64,000 bases of DNA, from the NCBI GenBank assembly GCA_026392115.1, contig JAPLCQ010000030.1, positions 1-64,000 of the forward strand, in the 5' to 3' direction. Numbering within the stretch: position 1 is the first letter of the stretch; every line of letters starts with the position of its first letter. This document shows, in pieces, positions 24,235 through 32,867 of the stretch. Made by a program: the position numbers and the translations under genes. Under the pieces are notes generated by a model. It searched no databases, had not been told where the DNA came from, and saw only the letters and a program-made list of their open reading frames with translations. The DNA comes from Armatimonadota bacterium. Lineage in GTDB: Bacteria > Armatimonadota > Chthonomonadetes > Chthonomonadales > CAJBBX01.

Positions 24235-27183
24235 ATGGGCGGTGGTCCCGACAAACCCGGGGGGAGCGGCGAGACGGCGCTGGGACCGGACGACGACGCC
24301 CTGCGCCTCAGCGAATCGCGGTTCCGCAACGCCTTCGAGCACTCGGCCATCGGCATCGCCCTGGTGTCGCCCGAGGGGAAGTGGCTGAGGGCCAACCGGC
24401 GGCTGTGCGCCACCATCGGCTACACCGAGGCCGAGCTGATGGGCATGACCTTCCAGGATGTCACCCACCCGGCGGACCTGGATACGGACCTCGACTTCGT
24501 CCGGCAGATGCTCGCCGGCGAGATCGAAAGCTACGAGATGGAGAAGCGGTACCGGCACAAGGACGGCCGCATCATCTGGGTGCTGCTGGCCGTTTCGCTG
24601 GTCTGGGACGCGCAGGGCGCACCGCTGCACTTCATCTCGCAGATCCAGGACATCACCGAACGCAAAGAGATCGAGGCCCGGCTGCGCGACAACGCGGAGC
24701 TGCTGGCGCGGTCTCAGGAGATCGCCCACGTCGGCAGTTGGCAGCTGGACGCGGCCACGCAGGCTCTCACCTGGTCGGACGAGATCTACCGCATCGTCGG
24801 TCGCGATCCCCTGGAGGGGCCCACCACCCTTGAGAGGTTCTGGGACTTCGTCCACCCCGACGACCGGGACCGCATGCGGGCTGCGTTCGAGGATTCGCTG
24901 CGGGACGGCGTCGATTGCTTCGAGTTCGAGTACAGGATCATTCGCCAGGCTACGTGCGAGGTCCGGCACGTCGCGGCGCAGTGCCGACACGAGCGCGACG
25001 CGGAGGGCCGCGTGTCGCGATCCGTCGGCATCGTGCAAGATGTCACGGACAGGAAGCGCATCGAGGCCTATCTGCAGGCGGTGCCCGCGTTGCTGGCGCT
25101 GCTCAGCGACCGTGACCTGGCCGTGCACGACGTGCTTCAGCGCACGGCCTGCATCCTGAAAGAGCAGACGGGGCTGGATGCCGTCGGCATTCGCATCCGA
25201 GAGGGCGATGACTACCCATACGTCGGCAGCGAGGGGTTCTCGGACGATTTCCTGCGGGCCGAGGGCTCGCTGATCGCCCGAGCCCACGACGGAGGCGTCT
25301 GCCGCAATCCGGACGGCACCCCTCGTCTGGAATGCACCTGCGGACTTGTCATCTCAGGCCGGGCCGATCGGTCCCATCCGCTGTTCACCAGGCGGGGAAG
25401 TTGCTTCGCCAACAACGCCATCGCGCCGGCGGACTTGCCGGCCTCCGGGGATCCGCGGCTCAACCCGCGCAACCGGTGCATCCATGAGGGGCATGCCTCC
25501 GTGGCGCTGGTGCCCATCCGATACGGCGACCAGACGCTGGGGCTGCTCCACCTCGCCGGGCGGGCGCCGGGGAGCTTCCCCGCACCCGTCGTCCCCCTCG
25601 TGGAGAACCTCGCATCGAGTCTCGGCGCCGCCCTGGCGCGCCACCAGTCGGAGGAGGCGCGGGAGCGCAGCGAAATCCGATTCAACAGCCTGTTCGACAA
25701 CCACGCGGCCGTCATGCTGGTGGTCGAGCCCAAGACCGGCGCGATCGTCGATGCCAATCCGGCCGCTGCGGCTTTCTACGGGTGGAGCCAGGCGGAGATG
25801 CGCCGGATGCGCATCCAGGACATCAACCTGCTCGACGACGCTTCGATCAAGGAGGAGATGGCGAACGCCGACGCGCGGCAGAGAACCTACTTCGAGTTCC
25901 GACATCGGCGCGCCGATGGCTCGGTGCGCGACGTCGCCGTCTTCAGCAGCAGCCTGTCCGAAGCGGGAGGCCCGGTCCTCTACTCGGTGGTCCACGACAT
26001 CACGGAGAGCAAGCGGGCCGAAGCCGAGCGCGAGAAGCTCCAGGCCCAGTTCATACAGGCCCAGAAGATGGAGACGGTCGGCCGCCTGGCGGGCGGCGTG
26101 GCCCACGACTACAACAATATGCTCGGCATCATCATCGGCTACGGGCAGCTTGTGCTGGACGAGCTGAAGGAGGGAGACCCGCTGCACGCCGACGTCAAGG
26201 AGATTCTGGCGGCGGCCGACCGCTCGGCGGCCCTGACCCGCCAACTCCTGGCGTTCAGCCGCAAGCAGACGCTCCAGCCCGAGGTGATCGACCTGAACGA
26301 GCTGGTCCGCAACATCGAGAGGATGCTCTGCCGGCTCATCGGCGAGGACATCGCGCTGACCCTGGCGCTCTCGGACGAGGTCAGCTTTGTGTACGCCGAT
26401 CCGGGGCAGATCGAACAGGTGATCATGAACCTGGCCGTGAACGCCCGCGACGCCATGTCGGCGGGAGGGCGGATCACCATCGAGACGGTCGGCGGCGACG
26501 CGGACCAGGCGTACGCCGACCGCCACGCGTCCATGCGGCCGGGTCCCTACGTTCGGCTCTCCGTGACCGATACCGGCGCCGGGATCGACCCCGACACGCT
26601 CCTGCACATCTTCGAGCCGTTCTACACGACCAAGGCGCAGGGCAAGGGCACCGGACTGGGGCTGGCCACGGTGTACGGGATCGTACAGCAGTCCGGCGGC
26701 AGCATCGACGTGCGCTCCGAGCCTGGCCGGGGCACCACCGTGGATGTCCACCTCCCACAGACGTTGGAGAGGCCGCAGCAGGCCGCTCCCAAGCCCGCCG
26801 CGGCGGGCCGCACCAGCCGGGGCGAGCACATCCTGGTGGTGGAGGACGAAGCGGGCCTGCGCGAGCTGATGGGGCAGATGCTCACCCACATGAAGTACCG
26901 CGTGACGCTGGCGGCCAACGGCGGGGAGGCCCTGCTGCTGGTGGAGGAGAAGGGGCTCTTCCCGGACCTCCTGCTCACGGACATGGTCATGCCGAACATG
27001 GACGGCAACGAACTGATCCAGCGCCTTCGCCGGCACATTCCCGACCTCAAGGCTCTGATCATGTCGGGTTATACCGACGGTCGCATCGTCGTCCAGGCTA
27101 ACACGCCGTTCATCCGCAAGCCGGTCTCCGCCGACGCCCTGACCGCCAAGATCCGCGAGGTGCTCACCAGCGACGACGCTTGA
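24235..27183 (+). CDS. Hybrid sensor histidine kinase with PAS, PAS, GAF, PAS, kinase core and receiver
   Basis: The 982-aa protein has no transmembrane segment and should be cytoplasmic. It contains two N-terminal PAS domains (about 20-140 and 150-275), a GAF domain (about 285-475) and a third PAS (about 480-600). The kinase core has phospho-acceptor His624 in AGGVAHDYNNMLG, an N box (NLAVNARDAM) and DTGAGI/GTGLGLATVYG. A C-terminal receiver (about 866-980) has phospho-acceptor Asp916. The GAF region contains several cysteines (LECTCGLVISG and others), which could serve a cofactor or redox role. GGAGG at 24223-24227 supports ATG 24235. No output gene is adjacent, so its partner is unknown. 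Confidence 0.93.
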   Translation: MGGGPDKPGGSGETALGPDDDALRLSESRFRNAFEHSAIGIALVSPEGKWLRANRRLCATIGYTEAELMGMTFQDVTHPADLDTDLDFVRQMLAGEIESYEMEKRYRHKDGRIIWVLLAVSLVWDAQGAPLHFISQIQDITERKEIEARLRDNAELLARSQEIAHVGSWQLDAATQALTWSDEIYRIVGRDPLEGPTTLERFWDFVHPDDRDRMRAAFEDSLRDGVDCFEFEYRIIRQATCEVRHVAAQCRHERDAEGRVSRSVGIVQDVTDRKRIEAYLQAVPALLALLSDRDLAVHDVLQRTACILKEQTGLDAVGIRIREGDDYPYVGSEGFSDDFLRAEGSLIARAHDGGVCRNPDGTPRLECTCGLVISGRADRSHPLFTRRGSCFANNAIAPADLPASGDPRLNPRNRCIHEGHASVALVPIRYGDQTLGLLHLAGRAPGSFPAPVVPLVENLASSLGAALARHQSEEARERSEIRFNSLFDNHAAVMLVVEPKTGAIVDANPAAAAFYGWSQAEMRRMRIQDINLLDDASIKEEMANADARQRTYFEFRHRRADGSVRDVAVFSSSLSEAGGPVLYSVVHDITESKRAEAEREKLQAQFIQAQKMETVGRLAGGVAHDYNNMLGIIIGYGQLVLDELKEGDPLHADVKEILAAADRSAALTRQLLAFSRKQTLQPEVIDLNELVRNIERMLCRLIGEDIALTLALSDEVSFVYADPGQIEQVIMNLAVNARDAMSAGGRITIETVGGDADQAYADRHASMRPGPYVRLSVTDTGAGIDPDTLLHIFEPFYTTKAQGKGTGLGLATVYGIVQQSGGSIDVRSEPGRGTTVDVHLPQTLERPQQAAPKPAAAGRTSRGEHILVVEDEAGLRELMGQMLTHMKYRVTLAANGGEALLLVEEKGLFPDLLLTDMVMPNMDGNELIQRLRRHIPDLKALIMSGYTDGRIVVQANTPFIRKPVSADALTAKIREVLTSDDA

Positions 27184-27212
27184 GCCGCCGGCGCCCTGGT
27201 CCTACGCGGAAC

Positions 27213-27242
27213 GAAGGCCCCGGGCTCCCGCTCGGGGCCTTC
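27213..27242. terminator. Bidirectional GC-rich hairpin between convergent genes
   Basis: GAAGGCCCCG at 27213-27222 is perfectly complementary to CGGGGCCTTC at 27233-27242. It lies between the ends of the hybrid kinase gene and the minus-strand glycosidase-like gene. No T-run follows on the plus strand, so it is a likely but not canonical terminator for both. Confidence 0.5.
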
Positions 27243-27260
27243 GCGCCGTTGGCGGAGCGG

Positions 27261-29106
27261 CTACTCGACGACGACCACGCCGTGGATTTCCAGCTTGGGA
27301 ACGGTCACCGTGGTGATCCCCTTGCTGTGAGTGAAGGCCAGCGGCTCACCGTCCGGCTGCAGCGTCACCTTGGCGGGCCTGGTGGAGCGGCGGATGCGGA
27401 CCGTCAGGGGGCCGATGGGGTCGATCGATGCGATGATCGGATGCTCGATGGAGCGATGCGGCCCCGAGCTGTTCACCAACTGCACCGATAGCTTCCGCTT
27501 CACGCGCGTCACCACCACATCCACGCTGTCCGATCCGCTCACTTCGACCAGCGGCCTCTGGAACAGCAGGCCGACCGCGCCGCTCAGCTTCGAGCGCGCC
27601 TCGGCTGACTGGTTGGCGAGGTAGGCCTGGCTGAACGCTCCGGGCATGGAGGCCACGGCGCCCTTACCGACGCGGGCGTAGGCCACCGCGCCGCCCCCGG
27701 CCTGGCGCTCGGCGGCCCCGGCCAGCAGTTCGGCGAACAGGCGAGCCGGGCCTGGCCCCACCAGCAGAAGCGATCCTCCGCCGCGCACGTAGGCCGTCAA
27801 CTCGCCGATGAAGGCCGGCTCCAGCTCCTGCGTCTCGGGCACGACGATGAGCGGGTAGGCGCCCATCTTGCCTTTGAGCGTGTGCTCGCCGACAATGCTG
27901 ACGGAGTGCCTGCCCTCCACGAGCGCCTCCAGCGTGCCGGACATGGAGCCCAGATCGCGCGAGAAGAGACCGCCCGCGCGGCGGTAGTGGTCATAGGTCG
28001 AGTAGAGCAGCGCCACCTGCGGCACCTGCACGGCGCCCTGGCAGTAGGGCTGCCGGGCCCGGACGAACTTGCCGACCTCGCCCATGACGGGAATCTTGCC
28101 CAGGTCCACCGAGCCGTCGCGGTTCTGGGTGATGTAAGCCTGAAAGCCGCCCCCCAGGGCGAGCACGACCGCGGCCTCGCGCATGAGTTGCGGGGCCGAC
28201 TTGGGCTGCCATGGGGTGTTGGGCGGCGCGGCGAAGCTCCACGCCATGAGGTCCCATGGCTTGCCCTGGCCCGCGATGTAGCGCGCCGAGAAGCGAGCGG
28301 AGTCGACGCTGTCGGACGGCGAGAAGTCGCCGGAGATCCAGTCGACCGGGATGCTCACGGGCTCGGGCATATGGTCGGTGAAGGCCCAGTTGCTGCAGAG
28401 CTGCATTCCGGGATTGGTCTTGCGCACCTCGGTGATGTAGTGGAGCAGGTAGTCGCGGAAAGCCTGGCGGTTGAACTGCATGAACTCGTACCAGTGCCTT
28501 CTTGAAGGCGGCCGCGGCGGCATCGCTCCAGTCGGGGGCCGCGGCCCAGCACTCGCCGTCCACCCACGCGCCGTCCACGCCCCACTCGCCGTTCATCTCG
28601 CGGAGTTGCGGGATGAGGAGCTTGTCGGCGTAGGGTCCGAACCGAGACGTGGCGTTGGGGTTGACGGAGCCGTCGGCGTTGATCGCACCCCAGGTCGGGT
28701 TCTTGCTGATCGCCTCGGAGTCCCAGACGCCGGAGTAGTGCATGATGAGCGAGACGCCGCGCTCGGCGGTGACTTCACGCCATACCTTCAGCGGGTCGCC
28801 CACGAAGCCCGGAGCCTGGTTGCCCACGCGGGTGGGATAGCTCGTCAAGCCGGGATGCCCCTTGCAGTCGGTCTGCACGTAGTCCGGCTGCAGGATGTCC
28901 AGGATGGTTTCAACCATCTTGCGGGTCGTGTTCTTACCCACCTCCGTGCAGTCCTTGCCGGCGTGGAAGTCAAAATGGACGCCGAAATAGCCGTCACCGC
29001 GCTTGAGCCGCTTCGGCTCCGCCCCGCCGGGCGCGGCGCCGGCCGCGCAACTGAGGCCGGCCAGGATCGCCGCGGCCACCATGAGCCCCACCGTATGACA
29101 CCCCAT
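27261..29106 (-). pseudogene. Secreted TIM-barrel glycosidase-like protein gene, interrupted by one frameshift
   Basis: The reading frame begins at ATG 29106 (GGAGG seven bases upstream) with a signal peptide. It runs through FGVHFDFHAG, DYVQTDCKGHPG and GVDGAWVDGECW, then loses frame at about 28497. The second frame resumes directly with HWYEFMQFNRQAF and continues to a stop at 27261. Removing one G of the GG doublet at 28497-28498 restores a continuous protein of about 614 residues. The N-terminal half resembles the alpha-amylase/alpha-L-fucosidase type barrels annotated as glycosyl-hydrolase-like. The C-terminal half has a glutamine-amidotransferase-like segment (PLIVVPETQELEPAF, then VRGGGSLLLVG) as in beta-galactosidase trimerisation domains. 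The break may be a real mutation or an assembly error. Confidence 0.75.
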
Positions 29107-29375
29107 CGTTCTTCCTCCCTCCCGGCGGCCCCGCGCAAGGGCCGCGTACCGGGTTAGTTTGGCACGGCAAGGCGGCGGGCGCTCGGTTTCGAGCCGATTC
29201 GCCCCCGAACGCCGCTACCCGACAGGCGCCGGGCGTCAAGAACTCCGGAGCTTGCCTCCACGAACGGCAGGGACGAGGGGGCGTATCACCATACGGCGGT
29301 CAGGTCTCATTATCTCTGGTGGATTGGTGCGCCCGCCCGATTCCCGGCACGGGCCAGAGGAGAGAAGCGTAGACC

Positions 29376-31406
29376 ATGTCCCAGATGACCGGCAGTACGG
29401 ACCCGGGCGACGTTGCCGCCGTCGCGGCGCTGGTCGCCGCCCTGCCCATGGCCGGCGCCTCGCTCATGGTCGAGACAGACGCCTCCGGTCGGGCCACAGA
29501 TGCCACGGTGGTATCGGTCAACGAGTGGTTCGTGCGCCTGGTGAGTCAGCCCCAGGAGTACCTGATCGGCCTTCCCGTCAGCCGAGTCTGGCCCGACCTT
29601 GATCCGATCTGGATGGGTGAGGTGGCCGCCGTCGTCAGGACGGGTGAGCCTCGCGTCTTTGAGCATGCGACCGAGGACGGACTGCTCCGGTGCACGGCAT
29701 TCCGACCGGCCCACAGCGCCGACCTCGTCTGCATCACCATCGAGGATGCCACGGACAGCCGGCTGCTCCGCGACGCGCTCCGGATGGTGGGTTCGCTCGA
29801 CAGCGGGCCGGAGCCCGGAACCTTCTTCCGCCTGCTGGCGGAGTACCTGGGCAAGTCGCTGTCGCTCGACGCGGTCTGCATCGACCGCCTATCGGACGAC
29901 GGCCTGACGGCGCATTCCGTGGCGCTCTGGGTGGACGGCGAACTGCAACCGGACACAACGTACCCACTCGCCGGCACTCCCTGCGCCGAGGCGAGCGCCC
30001 GCGGCTTCGCCTGCTTCCCCACCGGCATTCGGGAGCGCTTCCCTACGGACGCGCTCCTGCGGGAGATGGGCGCCGAGAGCTACGCCGGCGTCGGGTTGCG
30101 GGGGTATGACGGACGGCCAGTCGGCATCATAGCCTGCCTGCTCCGCACGCCGCTCGCCCGCCTCGCGCTGATCGAGTCGGTTCTGCGCATCGCCGCCGTG
30201 CGCGCCGTGGCCGAACTGGACCATCTGGCATCTACCGCCGCCATCCGATCCAGCGAGGAGCACTACCGCCTCCTGGCCGACAACGTCCTCGATGTGATCT
30301 GGACGCTGCGGACCGACGGCCGCTTCGGCTACGTCAGCCCATCGGTGGAGAAGCTGCGCGGGTACACGCCGGAAGAGGTGATGGCTCAGTCCATCGAGGA
30401 AGCCCTCACTCCCGACTCCCTGGCCGTGGCTCAGGCGGCCATGGCCGGCGCCCTGGAAACCATGCAGGCGGGTGAGAGCCCGAGGGTGTTCCGAGGCGAG
30501 CTTGAGCAGCCCTGCAAGGATGGCTCCACCGTCTGGACCGAGGCGGCGGTCGCGGGGCTCTTTGCGCCGGACGGGGAGTTCGCCGGCTTCGTGGGCATAT
30601 CCCGCGACATCACCGAGCGGCGCCGGGCGGAGACGGAGCGTCGGGCCATGGAGCGCGAGTTGATGGAGGCCCACCGATCCGAGAGCGTGGGGCGCCTGGC
30701 AGGCGGCGTGGCGCACGACATCAACAACCAGTTGGCCGCCGTGATGTGCCTGACCGAGCTGGTCATGGAGGATGTGCCGTCCGAGCACGCCTCGCAGGAG
30801 ATGCTCCAGCAGGTCATGTCCGAGTGCAAGCGCGCCGCCGGCACCGTGCGGCAGTTGTTGGCCTACGCCAGCAAGGCCATGATCATGCCGCGGCGCATGG
30901 ACCTGAACGAGGCGATCAATCGCCTGATCCCGGCGTTGACGCGCACACTGGGCGACGGCATGGAGCTCGTGTGGCGTCCCGAGGCGAACCTCGGGCTCGT
31001 GAAGCTGGACGGATCGCAAGTGGAGTACGTGCTGACCCAGCTCTGCTCCAATGCGCGCGACGCCTGCCGCGGAACCGGCCGCATCACGTTGCGGACGGCC
31101 AACACCATCCTGGCCGCGCCGGAGACGCGTGGCGGGACGCGCCTGTCCGCCGGCGGCTACGCAGTCGTCACCGTGCAGGACTCCGGTCCCGGGATGACGC
31201 CCGACCAGATCGCCGTCGCCTTCGAGCCCTTCGCCACCAGCAAACGGCTGGGCGAGGGGCAGGGGCTGGGCTTACCGGCGGTCCGCGGCATCGCCCACCA
31301 GAACGGCGGCGCCGTGGAGATATCGAACGTGTCCGGCGGAGGCCTGCGCGTGAGCGTCGCCTTCCCCCGGCACGACGAGCCCGTCCAGGACTTCGGCGGC
31401 CTGTAG
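29376..31406 (+). CDS. Soluble sensor histidine kinase with PAS-GAF-PAS input
   Basis: The 676-aa protein lacks membrane segments. It has a PAS-like domain (about 20-125), a GAF-like domain (about 135-285), a PAS domain with a DITERRRAE exit (about 295-420), HisKA with His447 (AGGVAHDINNQL), and an HATPase_c domain with SNARDACRG, DSGPGMTPDQ and GLGLPAVRG. There is no receiver. AGAGGAG upstream fits ATG 29376. It is divergent from the frameshifted glycosidase-like gene and ends 69 bp before the efflux operon. It could therefore regulate either, but no response regulator is adjacent. The 29107-29375 gap shows no other gene. Confidence 0.92.
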   Translation: MSQMTGSTDPGDVAAVAALVAALPMAGASLMVETDASGRATDATVVSVNEWFVRLVSQPQEYLIGLPVSRVWPDLDPIWMGEVAAVVRTGEPRVFEHATEDGLLRCTAFRPAHSADLVCITIEDATDSRLLRDALRMVGSLDSGPEPGTFFRLLAEYLGKSLSLDAVCIDRLSDDGLTAHSVALWVDGELQPDTTYPLAGTPCAEASARGFACFPTGIRERFPTDALLREMGAESYAGVGLRGYDGRPVGIIACLLRTPLARLALIESVLRIAAVRAVAELDHLASTAAIRSSEEHYRLLADNVLDVIWTLRTDGRFGYVSPSVEKLRGYTPEEVMAQSIEEALTPDSLAVAQAAMAGALETMQAGESPRVFRGELEQPCKDGSTVWTEAAVAGLFAPDGEFAGFVGISRDITERRRAETERRAMERELMEAHRSESVGRLAGGVAHDINNQLAAVMCLTELVMEDVPSEHASQEMLQQVMSECKRAAGTVRQLLAYASKAMIMPRRMDLNEAINRLIPALTRTLGDGMELVWRPEANLGLVKLDGSQVEYVLTQLCSNARDACRGTGRITLRTANTILAAPETRGGTRLSAGGYAVVTVQDSGPGMTPDQIAVAFEPFATSKRLGEGQGLGLPAVRGIAHQNGGAVEISNVSGGGLRVSVAFPRHDEPVQDFGGL

Positions 31407-31475
31407 AGCCCGGCTCAGGCTTCCTGGCGACGCCGCTCGGGCATTATCCTTACCCCGAGGTACGTACTGGCACCT

Positions 31476-32867
31476 ATGGGGCGGGATCGGCACGCCGACG
31501 CCCCGGGGGGAGGGTTCGGCTTGCTGCGAGCTACAGCCTGGGTTCAGTTGGTCGTACCGTCGGTTGCGCTCGCGCTGGGAGGCGCCGGTCTGGCGCAAGG
31601 CCGACCGCCCGCCGGCGACGCCCCGCGCCTGAGCGGGCCGCTCAGCCTGCGGAAGGCGCTGGAGACGGGGCTCCGGGACGCTCCGACCGTGCGTGCCATG
31701 GCCTACGAGGCGGAGTCCGCCCGCGCCGAGAGCCGTGCGGCGCGCGCCATGGCCGGCCCCCAACTCGCCGCCCACACAACCCTCTCCACCGGCGACATGA
31801 CGGGCATCCTGGGCAGCGCTCCAGGCGTCGACCCCGCAGGATCGATCATGGCCCCCGCCCGCGCCTCGGTCGACCAGAACCTGACGCTCATGGCGCCGAT
31901 CCATACCGGCGGACGCCTCGCCGGCCTCACTCGGGCCGCCCGGCAGCGGGCGTTGGCCGCCGATGCCGGCGTGGGCGTGGAGCGTGCGGACACGGCGCTG
32001 ATGATCCGCGACGCATACTACCGCGCCCTGCTGGCGGCCGAGATGGTGAAGGTCGCCCGCGCGCGAGTGGAGGCCGCCGCCGAGATGGAGCGCACCGCGC
32101 AAGCCCTGTTCGACGCGGGCAAGGGCATTCAGGCCGCCGTGGCGCGCGCGCGGGCCGAGAGGGCCGACGGCCAACGCATGCTGGCGCTGGCACAGAACGA
32201 CGAAGCAGCCATGCTCATCGAGCTGACCACCGCCATGGGCATCCAACCCGACTCGCCCATCACCCTCTCCGACGCCCTCACCGAGGCGCCCGCGCCGCCC
32301 GACCCGGCCGCCCTCGTCGCCGAGGCGTTGCGCACGAGGCCCGACCTGCTGGCGGCCCGGGCCCGTGTGGAGGCGGCCCGGGCCGATGCGCAGGCCGCCC
32401 GGGGCGCCCGAGGTCCGCAGGTCTACGGCGCCGCCATGGCCGACGCCTTCGCGCCCTCCTCCATGGGCCGCAACGGGGGCTACACCGTGGGCGCGGTGGT
32501 CAGCCTCCCCCTGCTCGACGGTGGCCGGCTGAAGGCGGAGGCCGAGGCCGCGCAGGCCATGGTCCGCCGCGCCGAGGCGCAACTCCAGGCCGCCGAGCTG
32601 CGCACGCGCGCCGAGGTGGCCCGCGCCTACCTGGACGCCCAGACCGCGCGCGCCGGCCTGACCGCCGCCCAGGAGGCCCTCGCCGCGGCGCAGGAGGCCT
32701 GCGACGTGGCGCTCCTGCGCGTGCAGAACCAGAAAGCGATCCCGCTGGAACTGCTGGACGCGGTTGCCACGCTGACGGAGGCCCGCACCAATCGGGCGCG
32801 ATCATTGTACGACGGGTTGGCTGCCGCGGCCCGCCTTCGTCGCGCCGCGGGGAGGACCGAGGAGTGA
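31476..32867 (+). CDS. TolC-family outer-membrane efflux protein
   Basis: The 463-aa product has an N-terminal signal-like helix (about 18-40) and two TolC/OEP repeats with long alanine-rich helices, such as the segments around LRKALETGLRDAP and VAEALRTRPDLLAARARVEAA. The second repeat has the usual SLPLLDGGRLKAE turn. TolC-type proteins form the outer-membrane exit duct of RND pumps. Its TGA overlaps the start of the adaptor gene by one base, so the four genes from here to 39044 form a coupled operon. No strong ribosome-binding site precedes ATG 31476, so a slightly different start is possible. Confidence 0.92.
   Translation: MGRDRHADAPGGGFGLLRATAWVQLVVPSVALALGGAGLAQGRPPAGDAPRLSGPLSLRKALETGLRDAPTVRAMAYEAESARAESRAARAMAGPQLAAHTTLSTGDMTGILGSAPGVDPAGSIMAPARASVDQNLTLMAPIHTGGRLAGLTRAARQRALAADAGVGVERADTALMIRDAYYRALLAAEMVKVARARVEAAAEMERTAQALFDAGKGIQAAVARARAERADGQRMLALAQNDEAAMLIELTTAMGIQPDSPITLSDALTEAPAPPDPAALVAEALRTRPDLLAARARVEAARADAQAARGARGPQVYGAAMADAFAPSSMGRNGGYTVGAVVSLPLLDGGRLKAEAEAAQAMVRRAEAQLQAAELRTRAEVARAYLDAQTARAGLTAAQEALAAAQEACDVALLRVQNQKAIPLELLDAVATLTEARTNRARSLYDGLAAAARLRRAAGRTEE

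Noticed and set aside
28490-28510. Programmed ribosomal frameshift in the glycosidase-like gene
   Set aside because: No slippery heptamer or downstream pseudoknot was seen. The joint is explained by one extra G.
30746-32866. A possible N-terminal extension of the efflux adaptor reaching back through the TolC gene into the kinase gene
   Set aside because: The extension is Arg-rich shadow sequence of the genes it overlaps. The adaptor's signal peptide and coupled ATG at 32867 mark the real start.
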